Shown here piece after piece: positions 37,906 to 45,533 of a DNA stretch of 64,000 bases. Each line of letters begins with the position of its first letter. Positions within the stretch are counted from its first letter, which is position 1. The position numbers and the translations under genes are program-made. Source of the DNA: Marinithermus hydrothermalis DSM 14884 (GTDB lineage: Bacteria > Deinococcota > Deinococci > Deinococcales > Marinithermaceae); assembly GCF_000195335.1 (NCBI RefSeq), contig NC_015387.1, positions 1,608,001 through 1,672,000 on the forward strand. The letters are read 5' to 3'. A model generated the notes under the pieces. It was not told the DNA's origin. It searched no databases and saw only the letters and a list, made by a program, of their open reading frames with translations.

Positions 37906-38292
37906 TTAACAGCAACCGCAGCCCGCTGGCCCGTCCGGGGCCTTCGCCCCGTCCGTGCGGAAGGAGTGCCCGCACCCACAGGTGGAGGTCGCGTTCGGGT
38001 TGTGCACGGTAAACCCGCCGCCCATCATGCTCTCCACCCAGTCGATCGTCGAGCCCACCAAAAGGGGCAAGGACATCCGGTCCACGACCAGCTTCACCCC
38101 GTGCATCTCCACGAAGGTATCGCCCTCAAGCTCGCGCTCGTCGATCGCCATGCCGTACTGGTACCCGCTGCACCCCCCGGACTTGATGAAGACGCGGATC
38201 GCGGCGTTCGGCTTGTTGTGCCGCTCGAGGATCTCGCGGGCCCGGGCGGCCGCGGTCTCGGTGATGCTGATCACGGTCTGCTCCTCAACCAT
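37906..38292 (-). CDS. Iron-sulfur cluster insertion protein, ErpA/IscA (A-type carrier) family
   Basis: A 128-residue A-type carrier starting [21 protein letters not shown]. The three cluster-binding cysteines are in [12 protein letters not shown] and in STCGCGHSF. The protein has an extra C-terminal tail ([12 protein letters not shown]) with three more cysteines, which short IscA proteins lack. It moves Fe-S clusters to target apoproteins. RBS AGGAGGGCG is present; the gene is single. Confidence 0.92.
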   Translation of the reverse strand: MVEEQTVISITETAAARAREILERHNKPNAAIRVFIKSGGCSGYQYGMAIDERELEGDTFVEMHGVKLVVDRMSLPLLVGSTIDWVESMMGGGFTVHNPNATSTCGCGHSFRTDGAKAPDGPAGCGCC

Positions 38293-38375
38293 GAGACGCC
38301 CTCCTATCCTCGAATCTAACACACCAAGGGGGAGAGAACGTAAGCCGATCCACGCGCCCGTGCTAGCGTAAAAGC

Positions 38376-39527
38376 ATGGATCTTCCTCGCGTGCAACGCA
38401 TCCTAAAGGAGCATGCGCTACCCGCCTGGCTCCTCTACAGCTTCGGGACGCACAACCCCCTGGCCCTCGAGGCGCTGGGGCTCCGGGGCCAGCACCTCAC
38501 GCGGCGGTTTGCTTACCTCATCCCAGCCTCCGGAACCCCCATCCGCCTCGTGCACCGCATCGAAACCGCGCCGTTCGCGCACCTCCCCGGTGAGCAGCGC
38601 ACGTACCACAGCTGGGATAGCTTCGTGGAAGCGCTTAGGGAGATGCTCATCCCCTACCGGCGAGTCGCGATGGACTACGTGCCCGGCGGGCAGATCCCCT
38701 ACCTCTCCCGCGTGGACGCGGGCACGATCGAGCTCATCCGCGGCCTGGGGGTCGAGGTCGTGAGCGCCGCCGAGCTTCTATTGCACTTCCAAACCTGGGG
38801 CGTAGCCGAGCTCGAGCGCCACCGCCGCGCCGTAGCCGGCGTTGAGGCCGCGCGGGACGCGGCGCTCGAGTTCATCCGTGCCCGCCTTCCGGAAGCCCCT
38901 CCGACCGAGCTCGAGGTGCAGGCCGTGATGATGCAGGCCCTCCAGGACCGGGGGCTCGTCACGGACCATCCGCCGATCGTAGCCTTCGGCCTGAACGCGG
39001 CCCTGCCGCACTACGCGCCGAGCACGGAGAGGACGCGGCAGCTCGAGCCGGGGGACGTGGTCTTGCTCGACGTGTGGGCCAAGGAACCGGACGGGGTGTA
39101 CGCGGACATCACCTGGATGGCCGGGTGGCAAGCCGCGGAGGCGGTGCACCGGGCTTTTGAGGCGGTGCGGGCGGCGCGGGACCGCGCGGTCGCGTTCGTG
39201 CGCGAGGCGTACCGGGCGGGCCGGCACCCCGCGGGGTTCGAGGTGGACCGCGCCGCGCGGGCGGTGCTCGAGACCGCGGGGTACGGGGCGTTCGTGCTGC
39301 ACCGCACGGGGCACCACCTGGGCGCGGACGCGCCGCACGGGAACGGCACGCACCTGGACGACCTCGAGACGCACGACACGCGCCCCTTGATTCCGGGGCT
39401 GGCCTTCACGGTGGAGCCCGGCGTGTACCCGGGGCCGTTTGGGGTGCGCAGCGAGATCAACGTTTTTCTGCGGGAGGACGGGCCGGTGGTCACGACCGAA
39501 GCGCAAACGGCGCTCGCGGCGCTCTAA
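38376..39527 (+). CDS. M24 family metallopeptidase (Xaa-Pro peptidase-like)
   Basis: The 383-residue protein has an N-terminal creatinase/prolidase domain (to about 140) and a C-terminal pita-bread domain. Metal ligands are visible as [18 protein letters not shown] (two Asp), HRTGHHLG (His), [10 protein letters not shown] (Glu) and VRSEINVFL (Glu). It probably removes N-terminal residues before proline or cleaves dipeptides. There is no Shine-Dalgarno; TGCTAGCGT ends six bases before the ATG, suggesting a leaderless mRNA. Confidence 0.9.
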   Translation: MDLPRVQRILKEHALPAWLLYSFGTHNPLALEALGLRGQHLTRRFAYLIPASGTPIRLVHRIETAPFAHLPGEQRTYHSWDSFVEALREMLIPYRRVAMDYVPGGQIPYLSRVDAGTIELIRGLGVEVVSAAELLLHFQTWGVAELERHRRAVAGVEAARDAALEFIRARLPEAPPTELEVQAVMMQALQDRGLVTDHPPIVAFGLNAALPHYAPSTERTRQLEPGDVVLLDVWAKEPDGVYADITWMAGWQAAEAVHRAFEAVRAARDRAVAFVREAYRAGRHPAGFEVDRAARAVLETAGYGAFVLHRTGHHLGADAPHGNGTHLDDLETHDTRPLIPGLAFTVEPGVYPGPFGVRSEINVFLREDGPVVTTEAQTALAAL

Positions 39528-39536
39528 AAAGGCGCG

Positions 39537-39561
39537 GAGCCGGGCTTTGCCCGGCTCTTTT
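39537..39561 (+). terminator. Terminator after the M24 peptidase gene
   Basis: GAGCCGGGC-TTT-GCCCGGCTC followed by TTTT. Its T-run reaches the 3' end of the oppositely oriented tmRNA gene. Confidence 0.9.
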
Positions 39562-39910
39562 GGTGGAGGCGGCGGGACTCGAACCCGCGTCCGAGAGCCC
39601 ATCGGGTGGGCGTCTACGAGCGTAGTCCGTGTTTCAAGTGTCGCCTAAGCTTACCCCACGGACAGGGGGCTTAGGCCAAGCCCCGGAAGCGGTTCGCCGG
39701 GCGGCTACGGGGCCTTGCCCCCGGCTAGCCGGTTTTGTGTCGTCCGCCGCTCGAGCCACCGGCGGGGCTTAGCGGGGACGTGGCGGGATTAAGCCGCCAA
39801 AGCGTAACGGTTGTTGCCAGTTATGGCGTTGCCGGTGTTTTACGAGGCCTCCGGCACCTCGGCTCGCAGCCTCACCGTCAGCGACCCCCGTCGAACCCAG
39901 GATCGCCCCC
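39561..39910 (-). ncRNA. ssrA: tmRNA (ssrA)
   Basis: A 350-base one-piece tmRNA. The ends pair as a tRNA-like acceptor, 5' GGGGGCG with 3' CGCCTCC, followed by A and an encoded CCA. The 3' part has the T-arm GCGGGTTCGAGTCCCGC, and the 5' part has GATCCTGGGTTCGACGGGG, as in other bacteria. The tag frame (39833 down to 39789) reads GNAITGNNRYALAA then TAA. The end YALAA matches Thermus and Deinococcus tags and the usual protease signal. It rescues ribosomes stalled on broken mRNA. Confidence 0.95.
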
Positions 39911-39924
39911 ACGAGGCCACTTCT

Positions 39925-39935
39925 ATTTTAGCACA
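39925..39935 (-). promoter_or_regulatory. Extended -10 of ssrA
   Basis: On the minus strand TGTGCTAAAAT lies 15 bases before the 5' end of tmRNA. No convincing -35 is seen. Confidence 0.5.
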
Positions 39936-39962
39936 CCTCCATCCAAACGGTATGCTGAAACC

Positions 39963-40922
39963 ATGCGCGAGGTCGCCCCTGGCATCCACCATATCCCCAT
40001 CCCCATCCCCTACCCCATGAAGTACGTGAACTGTTACCTCCTCAAGGGCGACGGGCACGCCCTCATCGACACCGGCCTCGACACCCCCGAGGCCCGCCGC
40101 GCCCTCACCGAAGCCCTCGCGCACTTCGGGCTCGACCTCGCCGACCTCGACGAGGTCCTCCTCACCCACCACCACCCCGACCACTACGGCCTCGCCGGCC
40201 TCCTCGAGGCCGCCGGCGCGCGCGTGCGCATGCTCGACGTGGAGTACCAGCGCGGCCACGCCCAGTGGACGCGCTTCGAGGCGCACCTGCCCCAAACCCT
40301 CCAGGCCTTCGCCCAACACGGCATGCCCGAACCGGTCCGCGCCGGCATCCTGGAAACCATGCGCGCCACGCGCCGCCGTCTCCACCCGCCCCAACACCCC
40401 GAAACCTTCCCGGACGGCGCGGTCCTCGAGGTCGCCGGCATGACCCTCCAGGCCTTCTGGACCCCCGGGCACGCCGACGGGCACGCGGTCTTCCTCCGCC
40501 CCGCAGACGGCACGCTCCTCGCCGGCGACCACATCCTGGAGCGCATCACCCCCAACATCAGCCTCTGGCCCCACAGCCGCCCCAACCCCCTCAAGGACTA
40601 CCTCGAGGCCCTCGAGCGCGTGCGCGCTCTGGCGCCCGAACGCGCCCTCGTCGGGCATTACGGCCCCGTCATCCCCGACGTTCCCCGCCGCATCGCCGAG
40701 ATCCAAGCCCACCACCAGGCGCGCCTCGAGCACCTCAAGACCCTCCTGGCCCGAGGCCCACAGACCGCGTGGGACCTCTCCCTGGCCCTCTTCCCCGGAG
40801 AACTCACCCTCGCCCAGCGGCGCTTCGCCTGGGCGGAGACGCTCGCGCACCTGGAGTACCTGGTCGCTGTGGGCCTGGCAGCGCGGCTCGAGGGGCGCAC
40901 GATCCGGTACGCGCCCGCCTAA
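39963..40922 (+). CDS. MBL-fold metallo-hydrolase with C-terminal winged-helix-like domain
   Basis: The 319-residue protein starts MREVAPGIHHIPIPIPYPMK. The zinc motif is LLTHHHPDHYGLAG, with further ligands in WTPGHADGHAVF, LLAGDHIL and VGHYGPVI. The C-terminal 80 residues (LARGPQTAWDLSLALF and AETLAHLEYLVAVGLAARLE) resemble the tail of LACTB2/GloB-like thioester hydrolases. The substrate is unknown. TATGCT ends six bases before the ATG, so a leaderless start is likely. Two further genes follow closely. Confidence 0.88.
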   Translation: MREVAPGIHHIPIPIPYPMKYVNCYLLKGDGHALIDTGLDTPEARRALTEALAHFGLDLADLDEVLLTHHHPDHYGLAGLLEAAGARVRMLDVEYQRGHAQWTRFEAHLPQTLQAFAQHGMPEPVRAGILETMRATRRRLHPPQHPETFPDGAVLEVAGMTLQAFWTPGHADGHAVFLRPADGTLLAGDHILERITPNISLWPHSRPNPLKDYLEALERVRALAPERALVGHYGPVIPDVPRRIAEIQAHHQARLEHLKTLLARGPQTAWDLSLALFPGELTLAQRRFAWAETLAHLEYLVAVGLAARLEGRTIRYAPA

Positions 40923-40939
40923 CGCGTATACTGGGGCGC

Positions 40940-41140
40940 GTGGACCCCGTGTTCCTCATACTCTTGATGCTGCTCTCCTTTCTCATCGCCCTCAGGGGCT
41001 GGCTCGAGGGAAGGCGGTGGGCCGTGGTTTTCCTTGTGCTTCCGGGGCTCTACCTCGTGCCGGGCGGGGAGCGGTTCGGGTGGGCGTACCTACTGGGGCT
41101 TGCGGCCGGGTGGTTGCTCCTGCGCTTTGGACGTCGGTAA
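40940..41140 (+). CDS. Small membrane protein, 66 residues
   Basis: A GTG start gives a product with three hydrophobic stretches: PVFLILLMLLSFLIAL, WAVVFLVLPGLYLV and WAYLLGLAAGWLLL, ending RFGRR. TATACT ends 11 bases upstream, so it may have its own leaderless transcript. No family recognised. Confidence 0.65.
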   Translation: MDPVFLILLMLLSFLIALRGWLEGRRWAVVFLVLPGLYLVPGGERFGWAYLLGLAAGWLLLRFGRR

Positions 41141-41184
41141 CCTCACCCACACCGCAAACGAGATGCGGTATCCTAAGTGGTACA

Positions 41185-41697
41185 GTGAACCTTGACGCGC
41201 CCAGAATCTTGGTTCTGAACGCGGGGTATGAACCGCTCGGACTGACCTCGATCAAACGCGGGGTCATCCTCGTCATGAACGGCACCGCGGAGGTCGTGGA
41301 GGACTCGGGAGCCTTCCTGCGCACGCCCTCTAGACCCTACCCCGTTCCCAGCGTGATCCGCCTCAAGCGCATGGTTCGCCGCCCTCCGGGGCGGCTCACC
41401 TTGTCCCGACGCAACATCTTCCGCCGGGACCGGCACACCTGCCAGTACTGCGGCCGCACCGGTGGGGAGCTCACCGTGGATCACGTGATCCCCAAAAGCC
41501 GTGGGGGCCGCACCAGCTGGGACAACCTCGTCACCGCCTGTCGCAGCTGCAACACCAAAAAACGCAACCGCACCCCCGAGGAGGCCGGCATGCGCCTGCT
41601 CTCCCGGCCCCGGGCCCCGCACTTCGCGGAGTTCCTCGTGTTCCACCTGCCCGAGGTACCCGAGTCCTGGAGGGTCTTCCTGTCCTACGCCCGCTAG
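41185..41697 (+). CDS. HNH endonuclease-like protein
   Basis: A 170-residue protein of the small HNH group common in Thermus, Deinococcus and cyanobacteria. The N-terminal part (ILVLNAGYEPLGLTSIKRGV) is the family's usual strand-helix lead. The HNH core is CQYCGRTGGELTVDHVIPKS, WDNLVTACRSCNTKK, with a CxxC/CxxC zinc knuckle. The role is unproven in such stand-alone proteins. The start is GTG, about ten bases after TATCCT. Its stop lies inside the CTAG shared with the convergent exporter gene. Confidence 0.87.
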   Translation: MNLDAPRILVLNAGYEPLGLTSIKRGVILVMNGTAEVVEDSGAFLRTPSRPYPVPSVIRLKRMVRRPPGRLTLSRRNIFRRDRHTCQYCGRTGGELTVDHVIPKSRGGRTSWDNLVTACRSCNTKKRNRTPEEAGMRLLSRPRAPHFAEFLVFHLPEVPESWRVFLSYAR

Positions 41698-42563
41698 CGC
41701 GCCCCTCGCTCCGTCCGGGGACTCACGCGCCCCCCCTGCACCGCCACCACGACCGCCGCAAGAATCAACCCCGCTCCCACGTACTGCAACGGCCCAAACC
41801 GCTCGCCCCACCACACGTAAGCCAAAACCGCGGCCACCACGGGCTCCAGGGTCGCCACGATGCTGGCCCGCGTGGCCTCCACCCGCTTCAACCCCTCGGC
41901 GTACAGCAGGTACGCGAGGTAGGTGGAGACCCCCACGAGGCCCAACAACGCCCCCCATGCTACCGGCGTTTTCGCGCTAAAACTCACCCACGGCAACAGC
42001 CCCACCGCGCCCACCGGCAGCGCGTACGCGTAGAGCAGCGCGGGATCGTACCGCTCGAAGTAACGCTTCCCAAAGAGGTAGTACAGGGCGTACGCCAGCC
42101 CCGACACGAGCCCCCACCCCACCGCGCTCACCGAGGGGCGGACCTCCGCCGACCCCCCAAGCGCCACGCCCACCACCCCCAAAACCGTCATCCCCAAAGC
42201 CACAAGCTTCGCGGGGGTCAACCGCTCCCCCAGCCACAGCACGCCCATCCCCGCCACCCAGGCCGGGGCCGTGTACAGTAGGACCGAGGCCAAGGCCGCC
42301 CCGCCCTGCTCCACCGCGAGCTGGTACGCGCCGTAAAACAACGTCACCCCCACGAGCCCAAACGCCACGAGCACCCCCAGGTGCTCGCGCGCCACGCGCC
42401 CCGAGCGCCGCCAAGCCGCGTGCGCCCCGAACAAGACCCCGCCCAGCGCCGCGCGCCAGAAAGCGACCTCGAGGGGTTCCATCCCCTCCCGGAACGCGAG
42501 CTTCGCCACCGGCCCGATCAACCCCCAGCACACCGCGGCGAGCAGGATCAGGACGTACCCCAT
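41694..42563 (-). CDS. EamA/DMT family exporter
   Basis: A 289-residue protein with ten helices in two EamA repeats. The first repeat has LILLAAVCWGLIGPVAKLAF and ends near LGERLTPAKLVALGMTVLGV. The second ends with WWGERFGPLQYVGAGLILAA. Such proteins export amino acids or other small metabolites. On the minus strand TAGAAT lies seven bases before the ATG at 42563, fitting a leaderless start there; ATG 42572 would add MTP. Confidence 0.9.
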   Translation of the reverse strand: MGYVLILLAAVCWGLIGPVAKLAFREGMEPLEVAFWRAALGGVLFGAHAAWRRSGRVAREHLGVLVAFGLVGVTLFYGAYQLAVEQGGAALASVLLYTAPAWVAGMGVLWLGERLTPAKLVALGMTVLGVVGVALGGSAEVRPSVSAVGWGLVSGLAYALYYLFGKRYFERYDPALLYAYALPVGAVGLLPWVSFSAKTPVAWGALLGLVGVSTYLAYLLYAEGLKRVEATRASIVATLEPVVAAVLAYVWWGERFGPLQYVGAGLILAAVVVAVQGGRVSPRTERGAR

Positions 42564-42639
42564 AGGGGTCATTCTACCGGCCTGCTGCTCGAGGCCCCTT
42601 GGAAACACTCCCCTGCCCGCGTCGTCTTCCGCTCCTCGC

Positions 42640-42662
42640 GGGGGTACCCCCGTTTTGGGGTA
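42640..42662 (+). promoter_or_regulatory. Two overlapping palindromes upstream of the pilin promoter
   Basis: GGGGGTACCCCC (42640-42651) is a perfect 12-base palindrome. TACCCC-CGTTTT-GGGGTA (42645-42662) shares its right half and abuts the -35. They look like an activator or repressor site, or alternatively the end hairpin of an upstream RNA. Confidence 0.45.
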
Positions 42663-42691
42663 TTGCCTAAAAGGAGGGGAGTCGTTAGACT
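42663..42691 (+). promoter_or_regulatory. Promoter of the pilin gene
   Basis: TTGCCT (42663-42668) and TAGACT (42686-42691) are 17 bases apart. Confidence 0.75.
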
Positions 42692-42697
42692 GTGCCT

Positions 42698-42854
42698 AGC
42701 GTAGAGAGGAGGTGAAAGCGAGAAAGTCCGTAACGGTAGGCTTTCATAAGCTGGCGGATCCCTTAGGCCCTAGGTTTTACCTGCACTCATACCAAGAACC
42801 GCACCGTATCATACCTTTTCATCATCGGTGCGGCCAAAGTTGAGGAGGAAGCGT
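42698..42854 (+). promoter_or_regulatory. Long (about 155 bases) structured 5' leader of the pilin gene
   Basis: The leader holds GAAAGC/GCTTTC (42715-42747 region) enclosing a conserved-looking purine loop, and an 8 bp stem CCGCACCG/CGGTGCGG (42799-42833) ending eight bases before the ribosome site TGAGGAGGAAG. It also contains a 43-codon frame from GTG 42712 to TGA 42841. The length and the structures suggest post-transcriptional control of pilin. It does not match the cyclic-di-GMP-I consensus. Confidence 0.45.
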
Positions 42855-43214
42855 ATGCGGAAGACCGGCGGTTTCACCCTGATCGAGCTCCTGATCGTGA
42901 TCGCGATCATCGGCATCTTGGCTGCGGTGCTGGTGCCCAACCTGCTGGGGGCGCGCCGCACCGCCACGGAACGGGCGGCCCAATCCTACGCCCAAAACGT
43001 ATACAAGGCAGCCTTCGCCTACGTTGCCGACAACCCGAACAACGTTGTGGTCCAAGACAACGACTGCACGGATGGCTACACGGCCGGCTCGTACTCCGTG
43101 CCCGCGCCTGGGCAGGGCGTGGTGACGGGCTGCACGGTGGCTGACAGCAATTCGGACAACGTCCCCGAGGTTGAGGTAACGAGCAAGTTCAACACCACCT
43201 ACACCTTCCCGTAA
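42855..43214 (+). CDS. pilA: Type IV pilin / pseudopilin
   Basis: A 119-residue prepilin. The short basic leader MRKTGG precedes FTLIELLIVIAIIGILAAVL, with cleavage after Gly6, mature Phe1 and Glu5, the classic type IV pilin N-terminus. The helix continues through VPNLLGARRTATERAAQSYA. The small C-terminal domain has two cysteines (DNDC and TGCTVAD) that can form the D-region disulfide. Function could be twitching motility, adhesion or natural DNA uptake. It is a single gene with its own promoter and terminator. Confidence 0.93.
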   Translation: MRKTGGFTLIELLIVIAIIGILAAVLVPNLLGARRTATERAAQSYAQNVYKAAFAYVADNPNNVVVQDNDCTDGYTAGSYSVPAPGQGVVTGCTVADSNSDNVPEVEVTSKFNTTYTFP

Positions 43215-43235
43215 AAAGCGCCCGAGCGCTGAACT

Positions 43236-43269
43236 GGGGGGAGCGATCCAGGGATTCAGCTCCCCCCTT
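43236..43269 (+). terminator. Terminator after the pilin gene
   Basis: GGGGGGAGC/GCTCCCCCC stem with a 14-base loop followed by TTAAA, 22 bases after the stop. Confidence 0.8.
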
Positions 43270-43518
43270 AAACGTTTCGGAGGCTCCCGATGCGGCGCAG
43301 CGCCCAGAATATAATTGAGCTGAAGGTACCGAGGTCGTGCAGGTGCAAGTCCTTCGCGCTCCGAAAATCTCACCTCGCGCTCCGAAGTCCCGGTTCCTGT
43401 CCCGAAAGGAGGGGGTGTTTGGGTTCTTTACGCCTGCGCTCATCCGGAGCTCCTCGCTACCTCCGATTCCCCAGATCAAGCCCTGCCGCGTACACCCGAT
43501 CGCCGCAAAGGAGGCCCC
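43270..43518 (+). other. Intergenic region before the O-antigen ligase-like gene
   Basis: A TATAAT (43310-43315) with no good -35 is the likely promoter. TCGCGCTCCGAA occurs twice (near 43353 and 43376). A 61-codon frame (43337-43522) is open but has no protein-like composition. Otherwise I see nothing in it. Confidence 0.4.
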
Positions 43519-45060
43519 GTGACGCAACGGATCCCTAGCCTAGCGATACTCCTTCTCCTCTACACCCTCTGGCAACGCCCCTACTTCCTCTATAGCGACC
43601 CGCCCCTATGGCCCCTCGCGCTGGGCGGGCTCAGCCTGGTCTTCCTCGCCGCCCGCATCCCGGTCTGGGGGTGGGCCTGGTGGGGGGCTGGAGCGCTCAC
43701 CCTTCTCTGGAGCCTCGCGCCGGGCAACACCCTCGCCGCAAGCCTCTGGGAGGCCCTGTACCTCGCGGCCCTCGGCGCGGGCCAGTGGGCCCTGGGGGTG
43801 TGGGGGTTGAACCTCGTCCTGCTCCTGGACAACCTCTACACCAGCCTCGCCCTTCAGTGGTACGGCCTCACCCAGTACTTCTCCGGCTCCCACCACTACG
43901 TGGCCGGAGCCCAGGCCCTCGTCCTCATCCCGCCGCTCGCCGCGGCGTTCTACCGTCCCTCGCGCTGGGCGCTCCCCGCCGGGGTGCTGCTCGTGTTGGC
44001 CTTGTACGCGGCCCTGATCTCCGGAGCGCGCGCGGTGTACCTGCCGCTGTTGCTCATGCTGCCCCTCATGGCGTGGCGGCTCCTGCGCAAAGGTGTGCGC
44101 CCCGCGCAGCTCGCGCTCGGCGGGGCGACCGTCGCGGCAATGCTGGTGGTGCTGGACGTTGCGAACCCCACGCACCCAGCCTGGAGCGCCCTCTCCCGCA
44201 AGGCCTCCCTCGAGGCCCAGGCCAGCGCGGTCACGGACGGGGGGAGTTTCGACGCGCGGCTTAAGATGTGGGCGCAAAGCCTCCGGATCCTTCGGGACTA
44301 CCCCCTAGGGAGCGGGAACGGAAGTTACCCGTTCGTTTTCGAGGCGTACCAGGAGGACCCCCGGGCGTTCTCGCGCAGCGCGCACAACTACTTCATCGAG
44401 ACCCTCGCCACCGGCGGGGCGCTCCGTCTTGTGCTTCTCCTGGCCCTGCTCCTCCCCGCCCTGTGGCGCGGCTGGCGGGGCCCGGACTGGCCCTGGGCCG
44501 TGGGCGCGGCAGGGCTTTGGCTCAGCACGGCCTTCGACGTGACCGGGTACTACCCGAGCTTCATGATGCTGGCCTTCCTGTTGATCGGGCGGCTCTCCCC
44601 CACCCCCGCCCCTGCGCCGCGCTGGGCTCGAGCCGGCGGCCTTATGGCCCTCGCGGCCCTCGCGCTTTGGTGGTATGTGCCCTGCAGCGCGCCGGACTGC
44701 GCGATCACGCGCTACCGGGCCTTCCAGCCCAAGCTCGCCGCAGCCCTCGAATCCCTTCCCGCCGAGGCGCAACGGCAGCTCCTCGAAGAAGCCCGCAGGC
44801 TGTACCCCAAGGACGCGTGGGTGGTGCGCAGCATGCTCGAGCGCGCCCGCACCCCGGAGGAGCGGCTGCAGCTCGCCCGTACGCTGGTGCGGGAGTTCCC
44901 GGGGGCCAACGTCAGTTACTACCTCGCGTGGGCGAACGCAGCGCGGGCCGCGGGGCGGGCGCTGGAGGCGGAGGAAGCGATCCAGACGGCGCGGGAGCGG
45001 TTCCCCTGGTGGAATCCGGACCGATCGCCGCGGGATGAGGACCTCCTCTCCTACCCCTAG
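43519..45060 (+). CDS. O-antigen ligase / PglL-like polytopic membrane protein (Wzy_C)
   Basis: The 513-residue protein has about ten membrane helices and one large external loop. The loop has SFDARLKMWAQSLRILRDYP and GSGNGSYPFVFEAYQEDP then SAHNYFIETLATGG, the Wzy_C signature (R-x-W and H-N). The C-terminal soluble part from about residue 400 is helical and TPR-like (TPEERLQLARTLVREFPGAN, AAGRALEAEEAIQTARERFP). This layout is shared by O-antigen ligases and by pilin O-oligosaccharyltransferases such as PglL/PilO. The GTG start has AAAGGAGG eight bases upstream. The adjacent pilin makes pilin glycosylation a reasonable inference. Confidence 0.82.
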   Translation: MTQRIPSLAILLLLYTLWQRPYFLYSDPPLWPLALGGLSLVFLAARIPVWGWAWWGAGALTLLWSLAPGNTLAASLWEALYLAALGAGQWALGVWGLNLVLLLDNLYTSLALQWYGLTQYFSGSHHYVAGAQALVLIPPLAAAFYRPSRWALPAGVLLVLALYAALISGARAVYLPLLLMLPLMAWRLLRKGVRPAQLALGGATVAAMLVVLDVANPTHPAWSALSRKASLEAQASAVTDGGSFDARLKMWAQSLRILRDYPLGSGNGSYPFVFEAYQEDPRAFSRSAHNYFIETLATGGALRLVLLLALLLPALWRGWRGPDWPWAVGAAGLWLSTAFDVTGYYPSFMMLAFLLIGRLSPTPAPAPRWARAGGLMALAALALWWYVPCSAPDCAITRYRAFQPKLAAALESLPAEAQRQLLEEARRLYPKDAWVVRSMLERARTPEERLQLARTLVREFPGANVSYYLAWANAARAAGRALEAEEAIQTARERFPWWNPDRSPRDEDLLSYP

Positions 45061-45521
45061 CGCAGGGCCTCCAGCACCCGCACCATCTCCACCGCACCCA
45101 TTACGGCCTCGGCCCCTTTATTCCCGGCCTTGGTGCCGGCGCGCTCGAGGGCCTGCTCGATCGTGTCCGGGGTGAGGATCCCGAAGATCACGGGTTTTTC
45201 GGTCTCGAGCATCGCGTGCATCACGCCGCTCGCGGCCTGGCCAGCCACGAAGTCAAAGTGCGCGGTCGCTCCGCGGATCACGGCCCCGAGGGCCACGACC
45301 GCGTCGATATCCTCCCGGCGGGCGAGGGCCTTGGCCGCGAGGGGGATCTCGTAGCTCCCGGGCACCCAGACGACCGTCACGTCGTCCGAGCTCCCTCCCA
45401 GGCGCTGGTACATCTCGAGCGCGCCGGCGAGGAGGTTCTTCGTGACGAGTTCGTTAAAACGCGCGACGACGATCCCGAGCCGCACGCCGTCAGCGGAAAG
45501 GGTTCCGGTGATCTCACGCAT
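45057..45521 (-). CDS. ribH: 6,7-dimethyl-8-ribityllumazine synthase
   Basis: The 154-residue enzyme makes the penultimate riboflavin intermediate. GSYEIPLAAKAL, GAVIRGATAHFDFV and PVIFGILTPDT are family motifs; His in GATAHFDF is the catalytic base. It is the last gene of the rib operon, twelve bases after ribBA. Its stop codon shares CTAG with the convergent O-antigen ligase-like gene. Confidence 0.96.
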   Translation of the reverse strand: MREITGTLSADGVRLGIVVARFNELVTKNLLAGALEMYQRLGGSSDDVTVVWVPGSYEIPLAAKALARREDIDAVVALGAVIRGATAHFDFVAGQAASGVMHAMLETEKPVIFGILTPDTIEQALERAGTKAGNKGAEAVMGAVEMVRVLEALR

Positions 45522-45533
45522 ACTCGCTCCTTC

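Noticed and set aside
42712-42843. 43-codon frame (GTG) in the pilin leader as a real gene
   Set aside because: The Shine-Dalgarno-like GAGAGGAG directly abuts the GTG with no spacer, and composition is not convincing; mentioned as a possible leader peptide only.
42698-42854. Cyclic-di-GMP-I riboswitch in the pilin leader
   Set aside because: The tetraloop/receptor and the conserved GGGACGCAAAGCC-like core are not present; kept only as an unexplained structured leader.
43337-43522. 61-codon frame before the O-antigen ligase-like gene
   Set aside because: Pro/Ser/Arg-rich, no ribosome site and overlaps the next start; probably chance.
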